From the NCBI GenBank assembly GCA_007922195.1, contig ML682003.1, positions 62,001 to 126,000 of the forward strand: a stretch of 64,000 nt of DNA, in the 5' to 3' direction. Positions 47,466-58,927 of the stretch are shown piece after piece. Source of the DNA: Podocnemis expansa (lineage: Eukaryota; Chordata; Testudines; Podocnemididae). Under the pieces are notes generated by a model, which worked only from the letters and a program-made list of their open reading frames with translations, did no database searches and was not told where the DNA came from. The stretch's first letter is position 1. Every line of letters begins with the position of its first letter. The translations under genes were made by a program, and so were the position numbers.

Positions 47466-47953
47466 GACCATGTCTACACTTAGAAGGTCAAGTCCAATTA
47501 TCTTAATTCAAACTAATTAATTTGAACTAATAATGATTAAGTTAGTTTGAACTAACATGGCCCCACTAGGACGCCAATTCAAACTAGCATGTCCATGGAC
47601 AGGATTTGCTAGTTCAAATTAGGAGAGGGGCACCATGGGAGCTGGCAAGATGGCCCCCAAGAAGGGCCATGCCTCCACCCAAAATATAGAAAAAAGAAGA
47701 CACCCTGGGAGGAAGAAGGTCAAAAAGCATTAATTTGAACTAATGGTTCAAATTAACATGGCTATACTGAGTTAATTCAAACTAGTAAGTTCAAATTAAC
47801 CCTTACTTTGAAGTTAAGTGAAGCTTTATAACTTCAAAGTAAACTTTCATTAATTCCTTAGTGTAAATTAATGAAAGCCAGTGTAGCCATGCATTAATTT
47901 AACTCAAATTAATCCACATTAATTCAAACTAAATTGTAAGTATAAACATACCC
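47466..47953. mobile_element. Harbinger-like MITE
   Basis: Starts gaccatgtctacactta and ends taagtataaacataccc. Flanked by caa on both sides (47463-47465 and 47954-47956). Interior of 'aatttgaactaa' palindromes and the core 'ggcaccatgggagctggcaa' shared with the MITEs at 16818 and 58928. 488 bp. Confidence 0.82.
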
Positions 47954-47956
47954 CAA

Positions 47957-49139
47957 GAGTTGAAATACATAGGTGGAACTAACGTAGTGCTTTGAAACCT
48001 AAGGACACTGTGATGCCCTGAGTTACTAGGAGCCATCCTGTGATAGACGCAGGAAGACAAGAATTGGAGGGGAGTGCAAAGACTTGTTGTCTTGAGAAGG
48101 TTTACTCCAGGCTGGCTAAATGTGCCAAGGACAGTTTCTCCAGACTGAAGAGTCAGGTCCATCATGGATAGTAGAAGTCCAGGATGCTGAGAGGTTGACG
48201 AGATTTAGAAAACATTGGACTCTGTGGCCTACAAAAAGAGAGCCAGAATTAGGATAAAAAATGAGACTTTGAGATATGACAGATGTGAGACTTGAGACAG
48301 ATACAGAGTTTTGGGACAAGTGATATGTGTTTTGGGGGTCCTGGCTTGTTGGGCTGATTTTGGAAGAGCAGGTCATTAGTGATGATTCCTGTGACAAGAG
48401 GTCAAAAGCCCAAATTGTATAAAGAAAAACAGGTGAACCATTCCAAGCTTTTTCTGGTGCTTGATTGAAAGCATTAATTTGTAACCAAAAGACCAAACCC
48501 TGTTGAAGGGCTGGAAAGACTTACACCTACCAAAGCCCTATATTGAAGTTAGTGGCAATCTCCTGTAAGATTTTGCCCAATAGGTAGGACCTTTTATGGA
48601 CATATGTCTTCTCTGGAATGCTTTTTCCCTATGAATAAACATTGCTTCGTGAAGGCTAGTTGGTAACTAGAGTACACTGCTATAGCTCCTGGAGAAAGAG
48701 TGACCCAGAGGTAAGAGATATTAGGTACTGGTTAGACCTGATGGGAAAATCACTGTGAGGGAAGAGGGACTACAAGTCTAAACGCAGTCTAGAGGGAGGA
48801 TGATGCATGATTCTACCCAAGAGAGGTGATGGGTCAGAGCTTGGAACCTTAATTTTCCACAAATTAGACCAAGTTGAGGGGCAAAGATGCAGCTATTCCT
48901 TCTGCAGTGGCTTTTGAAGAACAACTTCTATACTTATTAGGGATTTCCACTCTTGAGGACAGTGTGCTTGGAGCAAAGGGAGAGGAATGTGGTGAATGTT
49001 CTAATGAGAAACCTGATGATGACATCCCATATATGAAACCGGATTGTAGAAAATATAGGGTCGTGCCAACCCTCACGTCATTTCCAATCACCGCTTCCCA
49101 GGAAGAAATCTACCTCCTATTGCCGTGACCTGCATTCAT
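47957..49139. other. No gene recognised
   Basis: About 1.2 kb. Minus-strand frames of 78 and 126 codons (47.9-48.5 kb) and opposite frames of 75-84 codons at 48.86-49.13 kb have no recognisable domain. I do not call them. Confidence 0.4.
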
Positions 49140-49740
49140 TGTTCCTAGAGGCAGGGCATCGCATTTGGCTATATTGAAACACATACTAAGCAATCCAAAT
49201 CACTCTATCCTCTTTGTTATTTACCATAACATCAGTCTTTATGTTTTCTGCAAACTTGTTCAGTAATGATTTTGTTTGCTTCCCGGTTATTGATAAAAAT
49301 GTTAAATACAATAGGGCCAAAAACTAATTCTGCTGGCATACCACCCAAACACCATCTTTGATGATGTTTCTCCATTTACAGCAGCAATTTGAGACCTCTT
49401 AGTCAGCTAGTGTTTAATCCATTTAACGTGTGACATGTTGAATTTATGTGACTCTCATTTCTCAATCAAAATACTGTGCAGCACCCAGGTCAGATGCCTT
49501 GCTCTTATTATATGACACCAATGCTGTTACATTCATCAACCAAACTTGTAATTTCAGCACAAAAAGATATCAAGTTAGTTTGACAAGATCTCTTTTCCAT
49601 AAATCCATGTCGATTGGCATTAATTATATCACTGTCCATTAATTCTTTGTTAATCAAGTCCCATATCAGCTGTTCCCTTATTTTTCCAAGGATCAATGTC
49701 AAGTAGACAGGCCTATAATTACCTGGGTGAGGTTTCCTGA
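49140..49740 (-). pseudogene. CR1-group LINE reverse-transcriptase fragment
   Basis: Minus-strand reading: NYRPVYLTLILGKIREQLI, then NRHGFMEKRSCQTNLISF and AEITSLVDECNSI. These are the CR1-group RT motifs that normally read NYRPVSLT...GKIMEQ and QHGF...SCLTNL. The lower-coordinate part (to 49140) follows with 'cattaagcaatcc' and the region between RT motifs, without a continuous frame. 5'- and 3'-truncated. Possibly the same copy as 46900-47345. Confidence 0.82.
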
Positions 49741-50899
49741 TGGATGGGGATTCACTTAGGTAGCTGCACCAATAATAATGGAGCTGATTACTCTCTGCTG
49801 GGAGCAAAAACCCCCTTGCATGCTAGTTGGGACGTGTCAGTACTAAGTAAAGAAAATAGGGTTTTGATATTTTTCCCTGTGCATGTAGTTTTTTTCAAGC
49901 TGACAATGGGGCATGCTGCACTGGGTTAGGTTTAAGGTTTCTCTAAAGACATCAAAAGATGTGTAAAAATCAGATCTCAACCACTGTGAGGTCCCTAAAA
50001 ATCCCATTGCACTCCGGCAAAGTGTAATGTTTCTGGTGCTCTGTCCAAATTCCAGTTTAGGTACAGTATTTACTTTCTGCTTCACTAAGTCCCATTTCCA
50101 CTTTCAGTTAACATCCCACACTTAACAATCCCTCACTTGGCGCTTCTCCTCAGCCCTTAATTCTTCAGCTGGTCAAACATGGCCGGCTTCCTGGGTGGGT
50201 GGGGGTCAAGGTACAGGGGGAATCCCTGGCCTTTAGTTGCTAGGTACCAAATGTCCAAGTAATGATCTTCATGCACTCTCCAAGGAGATGGGACCCAGGC
50301 CCCAGACAGCTGGACACCAGTCATACCTGTATCTCTGAGCCTCCACAGAGAGTAAACAACTTTCCCACCACTTAGTTAAATATTCCATCCTTAGGGGAAA
50401 TTGAGGCACACACAAAACTCAGCCACCCCTTTGGAATGAGGCACAAAGTGTTTTTACAAAATGTTACCAAAAATCTATCCAATTCTGTGTCTTTACATAC
50501 TAATAGATCTAGGCAAACATCTACTCTCATCATTTTATGTTTTTTCTGATTCTTTTAACACCCCAGGATGGATTACCACATGACACATGCCTAGGGTCCC
50601 CCACACGCTGGAGTGCTCTAGAGAACCACACCACTCACCAGTCAGCTTTGCAGCCCCTGGGGGCAGACCAGCTGGACCAGAGCCAGAACCAATGCAGAGA
50701 GTGGCCCCATGGTAGGGTGCTGGGATCCTAGGCTGCAGCGGTGCACTGGTGGAGAGTCTGGGCCTCAAACTGAGGGGGCCCCTTAATCCAGCCCCACCAG
50801 TTACCACTGTTCAGAAAATGCCTCCACCAGCAACACTCTCGTTGACCTGAACGTTTCTTTGTACAGCTGCTGCCCCCAAGGATCTCAGCACATCAGTGA
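49741..50899. other. No gene recognised
   Basis: About 1.15 kb, including a GC-richer block at 50.55-50.83 kb with 64-90 codon frames on both strands. No motif and no element ends found. Confidence 0.35.
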
Positions 50900-52010
50900 G
50901 ATTGGGATGTGCTACTCACATTACAGAATGGGTAGATATGAGGACTCCCTGAGGTCATACAGGAAACCAGGGGCTTTGCTGAAGTGGTTAAAGTATAATT
51001 TGCTGGGCCCTCCTAAATTTCCGGGCCCCCTTCACACATGTGTGGGCCCCCTTCACACACTACAGCTACTGACTCCCCAATGCCTGTTTCACCCTAGCTA
51101 CAGCCCCCCAAATACCTGCCCCCAGCCCCAGCTACTGCTCCCCACCCTAGTTATTGCCCAGCAAATGCCTGCCCCCACCCCAGCTACTGCCCCCCAGCCA
51201 CTTCCCTCCAAACACCTGCCCCCATCCCAGCTACTGTCCCACAAATGCCTGCCCCCAGCTACTGACTCCCACCCAAGCTACTGCCCCCAAAATGCCAGCC
51301 ACCTATCAGACTCCTCCGTCCCTATGTTCTCCTCAGCCCCCATTCCCATTCCCTAAGCTTCCTGCCCCCATGTCCCCACTCCAGCCCTCCTAACCTCCCA
51401 CTTCCCCAGCTCCACCATCTTCCCTCCACCTCCTTCAGCCCCCAACCCTATCCACGCCTCCCCAGGCCTCCATCCCAACCCCTTCTTTCCTCCCCCCATG
51501 CATTACCTGCTGGCTGCCTCCCTGTCCAGAACCGCCCCGTCCCTTTTACCCATATTGCTGACATGGCCGAGGAGCTAGCTCGGGGCAGGGAGCAGGAGGC
51601 TCTGGCGAGAGGGGGCATGGGTTGGAGACTGGGTCCAGGCTGCACACACTGCCCTGGCCCTGCAGGAAGGGGCAGGAGAGGCACAGGCACCAGGAAAGGG
51701 GGGAGATGCGGCCAGGCTCCCCCCAGGCTGCAGTCCATTCCCTCAGCTGGGCCTGGGGGGAAAGCGCCAGAATGCTGCATTCTGGAGTTTTCATCTATTT
51801 TTAGGGGGCCCCGGAATGCAGCATTCCAGTGTATTCCCCTATTTTTAGGGGGTCCCAGAATGCTGTCCCACTAAAAATAGGGGGGCCTGAAATGCTCTTC
51901 TGGGGTGCTCTGCCTTACTTTAACCCCTGCTTTGCTGGGTACTGAACCCAGATCATCTTAGTCCCACTTCCTACTCCTATGCCCTGTCCTCTAGTTCGAG
52001 ATCCTGGGAT
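50900..52010 (-). repeat. MIR-type SINE, reverse, split by a hAT element
   Basis: 50900-50981 ('ttacagaatgggtagatatg', 'gaggtcatacaggaaac') and 51938-52010 ('ggtactgaacccagatcatc', 'ccctgtcctctag') are the two parts of one reverse MIR. They join exactly when the insertion 50982-51929 and one TSD copy are removed. Confidence 0.85.
50982..51929. mobile_element. hAT-type element with CCCCAGCTACTG minisatellite
   Basis: Perfect 8-bp TSD ctttgctg (50974-50981 and 51930-51937). Start aagtggttaaagta, end tactttaacccctg (12 of 14 inverted-repeat positions). The interior has a C-rich minisatellite ('cccagctactg', 'aaatgcctgccccc', 51090-51300), a purine-rich block, and three copies of 'ctatttttaggggg' or its reverse (51.79-51.89 kb). 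No transposase; the frames of 60-165 codons here are artefacts. Confidence 0.9.
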
Positions 52011-52500
52011 GAAAAACACAGGCTGTAGACAGAGCTCGGAAGCCACAGGAGCTGTTGACTGTGAGTAAGAGTTAAAATCCAGTTCTCCTTAGTGACTCAG
52101 ATACTACTGCACATGACTAATGTGTTGCACTTTGGTGCGCTTTGGCCCTGCTCAGGAAACTTTGTGCTCCCCAGCTCCCCTATGTGCTCACATCATGAGC
52201 AGGCAAAGCAGCTTGCTTGGTGGGAGATGACAGACACAGCAGGTTTTGTGCCCTCTTTTGGCTACAGTCAGACCTAGAGCTCTGCCCTTTATTAATGTAA
52301 ATAAAGCCTGCCAACCAATTATTCCAAACCTCTAAAAAAGTCAATGCAGATGCAATGTTGTGAATAATGATCAGTCTCCTGGAACAATTCTCATTGCAGG
52401 AAAAGGTTACTATTTGGTCTGCAGACTCTGGGCACCAGCTTTATGACTGAGTGCAACAGCAAGGAATGAGGCTAGCAGTATCTCTTCAGAGCATCTCTTC
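52011..52500. other. No gene recognised
   Basis: About 490 bp between repeats; nothing supported. Confidence 0.4.
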
Positions 52501-52502
52501 TA

Positions 52503-52573
52503 TTACTCTTTAAAAGTGCCACAGGACTCCTTGTTTCTTTCGCTAAACTAGACCAACACAGCTACTCCTTTGG
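52503..52573 (+). mobile_element. PLE tail fragment, forward
   Basis: 'ttactctttaaaagtgccac aggactccttg' and 'gctaaactagaccaacacag', ending ctactcctttgg: the last 70 bp of the PLE tail. Confidence 0.85.
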
Positions 52574-52683
52574 CAGATGCTAAGGTTTACTGTAAGGTCT
52601 TCAAGACAAGGGCCTCCCCTTAATACGCATTTGTGTAGAGCCTGATATCATGGATTCCTGATTATGACTGCATCTAATTACTA

Positions 52684-52918
52684 GTAAGAAAAGCAAGGAG
52701 TCCTGTGGCACTAAAACACTAACAGGTTTATTTATTGCATGAACTTTTGTGGGAGAAAATCCCACTTTGTCAGATGCATTGAAGCATCTTCAAAGCATCT
52801 GACAAAGTGGGATTTTCTCCCATGAAACCTCATGTGATAAGTAAATCTGTTAGTCTTTAAATGCCACAGAACTCCTTGCTTCTTTTGCTGAACTAGACTT
52901 ACATGGCTGCCCCTTTGA
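52684..52918. mobile_element. PLE tail, head-to-head pair
   Basis: Reverse tail (aagcaaggagtcctgtggca ...) joined to a forward tail (... acatggctgcccctttga). Perfect 12-bp TSD atctaattacta (52672-52683 and 52919-52930). Both arms have ctgacaa cores. Confidence 0.93.
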
Positions 52919-52936
52919 ATCTAATTACTAATGTAA

Positions 52937-53138
52937 CCTGGGGCAAGGTGAGTGATCTTATATGTTTTATTGGACCAATTTATGTTGGTTGAGGGAGACA
53001 AGCTTTCAAGCCACACAGAGCCCTCCTTCAGGTCTGGGAAATGTCTGCCCAATGCTGGTCTGATAAAAGATATTTCTTCACTCACGTTTTCTCTCTAATA
53101 TCCTGAGACTGACATGTCTATGACTGCACCATATCCAA
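52937..53138. mobile_element. Second PLE-like tail family (short copy)
   Basis: 'caaggtgagtgatcttatat gttttattggaccaatttat' then 'gagggagacaagctttcaag' and the opposite end 'taatatcctgagactgacat g'. Possible 8-bp TSD taatgtaa (52929-52936 and 53139-53146). Related to 54548-54878. Unclassified; resembles the PLE tails in style (inverted outer ends, 'agacaagctttc'). Confidence 0.6.
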
Positions 53139-53146
53139 TAATGTAA

Positions 53147-54539
53147 TACAAACAGTCTCAGGGACGGAGAACATTTAACACATGAAATAGGTACCCATGT
53201 TCTTTACAGTCCCTTAGAAGCAAAAGAGTCCTGTGAATATTAAAGGAAAAATCTCTTTGGTAGAATACCTACAATAGTATATTGGCTTGTAGCTAATTTC
53301 CTTTGGGCTATGTTGGCTTCTCTTCAACACAACTTTTTATTGCTAAGACCCTCTCTCTCTCTCTGCCTACTTGGTGGTCCCCTTTTCTGGGCCAAGAATT
53401 CATTTGTTGGGCAAAGCAGCACTTGGAGATTAATTCTTTCAGGGCTAAATCTCAAGTATTTACCTCTGGATGGGACTTGAAAACAAATGTAGTATTTTAG
53501 AGATATTCCACAGGACAAACTGTAACTTGTTTGAGTGGTCCTGCATTGTGTTGAACCATTACTGTAAAGTACTGCTCTATCTATTTTATCTTAACAATAG
53601 GCAATGCAAGAGGCACATCACAACATGCCAGCAGGCTTTTTTCACAAGAAAATGGCTGCGTATATCTGTGAGTGCATAGAAAGTGAGCAAGAAGGTGTTT
53701 TCCCACACAAAAACCTTGCTAAAATATGATTAATCTTTACGCTCTTCTCCATTACATCAGCAAATGCACTGTAACAAAAGCAGCTAAACCTGGTTATAAA
53801 AAGTGCCCGGTTGAGGTAACTCAAATGTTTAAAGATAATCACATGCTTGAATGCTCTGCTTTCTCAGGGATCTGTTAAGAATCCACAGTGTCCACTATGG
53901 AAGTTCCTAGTACTCAACAGTCAGTACCCCTCAAAATCTGAGGAAAACAGAGATGGTACAAGATGTAGTTTCTTTAGTTCATTCTCCATGTTGGTGCAGG
54001 ATTGTCCCCTACAGTATGCTCTGCGGAGCTTTGTCCATATCGGTTTTAAGTAATCAAATGCTCACAACTTCCCTTGGGAGACTATCCTTCATTCTAATAC
54101 CTCTGTCTAGTGGTGCCTAATGTCTATCATGTAACACAGCCATTCTCAGCTTGTCAGTGTTACCTCCTGTGTGAGAAGAAAAGTATTTAGCCCACTCGTC
54201 GGGAAGTGTGACAAACTTCATTAGAACTTGTATGAAAAATAATGAAAATATTCTGTCCAAAACTGGTCTTTTTGTTTCTCATGGGATTCAAACTTTTGCA
54301 AATCAGAAGATTTTAATTGGCTCTGTAACTGGGTAAAAAAGGGAACATTTGGGGGAAAAAATTCAACCTTTTTTCTCTTTTTTTTGGCCCAAGGCCCAAA
54401 TCTGAATGGAAAAAGTCAAATTTTTGACCAGTTAAAAATATTATTTTAAAATATAAAGTACTTAAATTAGAGTTTGTATAATCAATTCCACCTGCATCCT
54501 AAGCTTCATTTTTGAAAAGGGCCCTGAATTCTGATCTGT
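53147..54539. other. No gene recognised
   Basis: About 1.4 kb. A (CT)n tract at 53350-53362. Frames of 64-69 codons without motifs. Confidence 0.4.
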
Positions 54540-54547
54540 TTCTCCAT

Positions 54548-54878
54548 AGAGGCAAGGTGGGGGAGATAATTTCTTTTACTGGACCAAACTCTGTTGGTGA
54601 AAGAGACAAGATTTCAAGACAGCAAGCTCCTCTTCAGGTGTGAGAAAGGTACTCAGTGTGTCAGAACTGAGTACAGTGTGGAACAGCTTATTTAGCATGA
54701 GTAGTTAACACACATTCTAGGTGAAAAGGACTGTCAATGCTGGACAGAAAAAGGGGATTAGTGGATTCACATAAAAACTCCCATCTTCTGTCTGACTTGA
54801 AAGTTGTCTCACAATGAAAGAAAATACCTCATCCAGCTTGACTCACTCTGATATCCTGAGACCGACATGGTTACACTG
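54548..54878. mobile_element. Second PLE-like tail family (331 bp)
   Basis: 'gaggcaaggtgggggagata' and 'tggaccaaactctgttggtg aaagagacaagatttcaag' at the left; 'tatcctgagaccgacatggt' at the right. TSD ttctccat (54540-54547 and 54879-54886). Same family as 52937-53138, with a longer interior (gtactcagtgtgtcagaact...). Confidence 0.7.
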
Positions 54879-55120
54879 TTCTCCATGTGTCTGAAAGGTC
54901 CTCATCCGTTTATGTTTTCCCTCCTTTAAACCACTATGGAGCCCTGAATTCACTATAATTATGTACATTGGTCAGGGAAGCACATTTCTCACTTTGTTTT
55001 CCTATTAAACACAGAGGGGTGTGCTTGAACAGTGAAAGATGCATGGGTGGAATAGGTGTTTTAGGAATAAGGGAGGCCTGAAGAAGAATGTGCTAATGAT
55101 ATAATCCTCTGGGTCTAGGG

Positions 55121-55531
55121 CAGGGCCAGATTATCAAAGGGGCTTAAGCCCGGGGCTCTGGATAAAAAGGGAGCCCTGAGCTCCAGCCCCTAAAACCCCA
55201 ATAATCTGGCCCCTCACCCGGCTGAGCACTGGCAGGGCAGGAGCGTTCAGAGCACTCTTACCCTGATGGGGCTGGGCCGGGCAGGGTGGGTCAGCACCTG
55301 ATTGCTCCACTCAGGGGGCAGGGTTGGCAGGCTTGCAATGAAGTTTTCCCCATGGCCTTCCATTACCTACTGTGCCTTGGTCCCCCCCAGTGAAGGGCTG
55401 GGTCAGGAACACCTTCTGGATCCAGGGCCATCTTCTGTGATGGGGAAGTGGGGGCCACCCAATGTGCCCCAAGTGGGTGGGCTCATGGTAGGGGGCAGTC
55501 CAGGGCCCCTGGCTCAGTTAATCCAGCCCTG
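55121..55531. mobile_element. hAT-like GC-rich element
   Basis: Start cagggccagattatc, end ttaatccagccctg; 12 of 15 inverted-repeat positions match. Flanking 8-mers gtctaggg and ctctcggg match at only 6 of 8, so the TSD is decayed. No coding capacity beyond chance. Confidence 0.75.
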
Positions 55532-56472
55532 CTCTCGGGCTGTGTGCAGCAGAAGTCATCATTGAGGAAAAGGAAATAGTGAAAAGAGAACAAGGAAGAG
55601 ATCCAACCCTCAGCAACTGGTGTCTAAAGTTGGAAACGAAATCCAAGTTACCCAAAATTAGAGGCTGCTTATGAAAACATGGATCATAATCTTTCTGCCT
55701 GTGTTTCACCTTCTGCAAAAGAGTTGCAAAGAGTTACCTACTTACAGGTATGCTGTGAAGATTAATCAGTCGATGTTTGTGGAGTGCAATGTGATTGCTA
55801 AATTCAACAAATGTGACTGATTCATTCCTGGTGCACCCACTCAAAGAAGTTACACCAGGACTAATTTAGGCTATTGTGTTGATGTCTTTCAAAAGACTGA
55901 TCTTTTTAATTGAGTCCCAGTCCAGAATGGACCACAGTGGTAATATGTGTAATATAGCAAGGGAATTCCCTCAGAATAATTCCTACCAGCTCCCATTTCC
56001 CATACGCAATTGAAAATCTCAGCCTAAAACTATTGTTTTGGTGAGAGTTGTTGTTTTCCTACAACATTAGCACAGTAATGCTGGGAGCCTCATTGACTAT
56101 CATAACAAAATCCCAATTCTAGGTAACAGATAGTTAACAGCAAAAGCCAATTCCCATTAGTAACTAAATACTCTGTGTAATGAGATGTAGTGTTGCCTAA
56201 CAGAAATCCATTTAACCAAAAGATCTAGGAAACTATGGAGCTTTGTTCTAAATTGGATGCTGGATTTTTGCACGGATATTATTTCCACAGCAATATTTGT
56301 AGAATTGAGATCTATTGTCTGATAAAGATGTACTGCTTGCAGCAAGGAATCCTGGGAAGGAAATAAAATTTCTTCCAAAACTATTAACAACTGAGAACCA
56401 AATCCTACCTGTGAATAGTTGATTAGGAATCTAAGGAGATATGTGCAGCATGCACTCCTGAGCATACTCATA
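55532..56472. other. No gene recognised
   Basis: About 940 bp. A palindromic amniote-type scrap may lie at 55810-55870 ('tgattcattcctggtgcac'). A 104-codon minus-strand frame at 56157-56471 has no motif. Confidence 0.35.
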
Positions 56473-56892
56473 GGGTATGTCTACACTGGCAAATTAGTTT
56501 AGATTAAGGAGGCTTAATTTGAATTAATTTAGTACCTGTCTACAGTAGGCTTTCATTAATTTGAATTAAGGAATTCCTTAATTTGATCTAATGAAAGCTT
56601 AGTTTGAACTAGTAAGACCTGCTGGTTAGTTTGAACTAAGCCCTTAGTTCAATCGTTAGTTCAAACTAAGGACGATGTAGACAAGGATTAATCCTTAGAT
56701 TGAACTTTATAAATTCGGACTAAGGGCAGTTAGTTCAAATTAACAAAGTGGAGTAATTTGAACTAACATTAGTTCAAATTAGTCCATGCTGTTAATTTGA
56801 ACTAATAAATTCAAGTTTAGTTTGAACTAAACTCAAATTTATTAGTTCAAATTAACAAATTTGAACTAACTTTTCCTAGTGTAGACATAGCC
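56473..56892. mobile_element. Harbinger-like MITE, well-preserved ends
   Basis: Ends gggtatgtctacactgg and tagtgtagacatagcc. Flanked by ata (56470-56472 and 56893-56895). The interior is almost entirely 'aatttgaactaa', 'ttagttcaaatt' and related palindromes. 420 bp. Confidence 0.88.
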
Positions 56893-57169
56893 ATAAATTA
56901 CATGATATTGTTCACTATGTAGAGACAAATCCTCCACTGCCTTATACCAGTTTTTCGTTAGGCTAATCCACTGATTTCAATTGAATCACACCAGGTGACA
57001 GATTGGTGTGACACAATGAATTACGGAGCTTGTGAATCAGTTATTAGAGATGAGCAGATAGATGGAAACCCTTTCTTCACAAATATCTGTTACAATTCCA
57101 AAGCAAATTTCTGTTTGTGACCCAACTTAATGGGTCACATGATGATTACTTTTTTTTTTCCCCCATTCC

Positions 57170-57355
57170 CTTTCAAGCACCTGCCATTGGTTCCTGCTGG
57201 AAGACAGGATACTGGGCTAGATCAGTGGTTTTCAACCTTTCACCAGCAGATGGTGCACTGGTTATAGGAGTCAATCGTGATTGATCAGTTGGAGACCACT
57301 GGGATAGATGGACCATTGTCTGACCCAGTATGGACATTCTTAATATTCTTATGAC
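57170..57355 (+). repeat. CR1 3' UTR with nested hAT MITE
   Basis: 'gcacctgccattggttcctg' and 'ggatactgggctagat' continue after the insertion as 'agatggaccattgtctgacc cagtatgg', ending with 'attcttaatattctta'. Same CR1 subfamily as 38341-38905. Confidence 0.85.
57223..57301. mobile_element. hAT-type MITE, 79 bp (family G/H)
   Basis: Start cagtggttttcaacc, end gttggagaccactg. TSD ggctagat / ggatagat (57215-57222 and 57302-57309, 7 of 8). Very short internally deleted copy. Confidence 0.9.
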
Positions 57356-57364
57356 AGTGTTTAT

Positions 57365-57510
57365 TTACTGTAGTGCCTAAATGTCCTAGTCATGGACCAG
57401 GACACTTTGTGCTTGGTGCCACACACACACAGACCAGAAAGATAGGGCCTGTCCCAAACAGTTTACACTCTCATCACAAGACAAAAGATAATAGATGGAG
57501 ACAGATAAAC
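57365..57510. repeat. Ancient dispersed repeat
   Basis: 'gtcatggaccaggacacttt gtgcttggtgcc' and 'gggcctgtcccaaacagttt acactct' match 19650-19770 and 35695-35765 in order. Old, family not named. Confidence 0.6.
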
Positions 57511-58159
57511 ATGGGGGTTAAAGTAAACAATGAGGGAATATTGAAGTGATGGATCCCCCAGGATACCACCTGGAACTTGGCTACAACTGTGCACCTTAAT
57601 TCACAACCCAGTGTTATCTTCTACACTACATTGCTAGTGACAAGCAGCTAACTTCTCCAGGTGCTGTTATCACACAGGCCAACAGTAAAGGGAGACCTGC
57701 ACCCGCTTAAATTGCATGTATGGTCTCAGAGAAACTCCCAAATCTCACAAAGAAAGGCCCCAGCCAGCTTGCCCAAGTTCCCTGTTCTGCATCCTGATGT
57801 GGCCCTTGTTAGAAGTCTGACCAGGAAGTCTATCAGCCAGTTTATTCTCTCAATGTGGATAAGACACACCTGCTTTTGTTAACCAACTGTTTTTTTTTTT
57901 CCCTAACATGTCACCAGGACCCAGTTTTTTTAGTTAAGAATGTAGAACAGGTTTATTAATTACAGAAAGGTAGGCTTTAAGTGAGTATAAATGGCAGGCT
58001 TGAGAGATGAGAGATAAGTACCAAAGAAAATAAAGATAAACATGCAATCTGAATCTTAACCTTCTAGCATTCAGCAGCATTTGGATTGGTCAGTTTTCTC
58101 ATCCCACTTGGATGTTCCACTTCTCAGTATCCAGGCCACTCCAAAGCCTGGGTTTATTC
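57511..58159. other. No gene recognised
   Basis: About 650 bp. A 73-codon plus-strand frame without a motif. Confidence 0.35.
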
Positions 58160-58167
58160 TCCTAAGA

Positions 58168-58921
58168 CCGGGATTGGCAACACAGGCTCAGTGAGCCAAC
58201 TGTGATTCCCTGAGCGTCCCCTTATGTCTCCCTGGCAATTGCCTCAAGAGAGCCAGATGTACTCTAAGGACTCCCAGCTGGTGCAGGCCCCCACTTGCGG
58301 GGCGCCAGGGTCATGTCCACCTCCCCACCAGAACCGCAAGAGCTGGAAGCAGCCCAGCAGTCGTGCCACGGCTCCTAGTGCTGGTGGGGGGGGTGTGAGC
58401 GGCACGTATTCCCTCTGTTCCTCCCTCCATTGGTTGGGCAGAGAAGTGCTGCTCCACCTACCCTAGATGGTCACCCACCCAAAAGCAGCCAGTGCAGACC
58501 TGCAGCTTGTGGGGCTGGGGCCCTGGAATGGCCCCTCGGTGGAGTTAAGGCCATTTTGACCCCGCCACCCGAGGGCTGGACAGAGGCTGCCTCACCAACA
58601 GGCCTTAGGTTGGGCTTATTCAGCCCTGGAGTGGCTGGGTTGAAGCGGCCTGAATTCTGCTGAGGGGCTGTTCCATGGTCCCAACTCCACAAGCTGCAGA
58701 TCTCCACTGGCCGTTCTTTGGAGGGACAGCTGACTGGGGGTAGGCGGAGCATTGCTTCTCCACCCCACCAATGGAGGGAGGGATGGAGGGAGCATGCACC
58801 ACCTGCACACTCCCCCGCCAGCGCTAGGGTCCACGGCACAGCCTCTGGGCTGGCTTAGGTTCATGCTGTTGTGGTGAAGAGGTGGAATGACTCTTGTGCT
58901 CCTCTGGGTTGCCGACCCCTG
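58168..58921. mobile_element. hAT-type GC-rich element (family C/F)
   Basis: Start ccgggattggcaac, end gttgccgacccctg; strong inverted repeat. TSD tcctaaga / tcctaagg (58160-58167 and 58922-58929, 7 of 8). The GC-rich interior yields long frames on both strands (up to 122 codons), which I regard as artefacts. Same family as 30586-31129. Confidence 0.88.
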
Positions 58922-58927
58922 TCCTAA

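Noticed and set aside
48116..48496. 126-codon minus-strand frame
   Set aside because: No motif, no conserved context, ordinary base composition; consistent with chance in 64 kb of six-frame translation.
48864..49128. Acidic 84-codon frame (EEQLLYLLGISTLEDSVLG...) as a possible exon
   Set aside because: No recognised domain, no clear flanking splice pattern, and an overlapping frame on the other strand. I could not support it, though a homology search would be worthwhile.
50859..51356. 165-codon frame rich in Pro and Thr
   Set aside because: It crosses the hAT insertion border at 50982 and then translates the CCCCAGCTACTG minisatellite.
56473..56892. Possible regulatory palindrome array (many ttagttcaaac/gtttgaactaa words)
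   Set aside because: The whole block is bounded by MITE terminal repeats and recurs at 16818 and 47466, so the palindromes belong to a transposon family.
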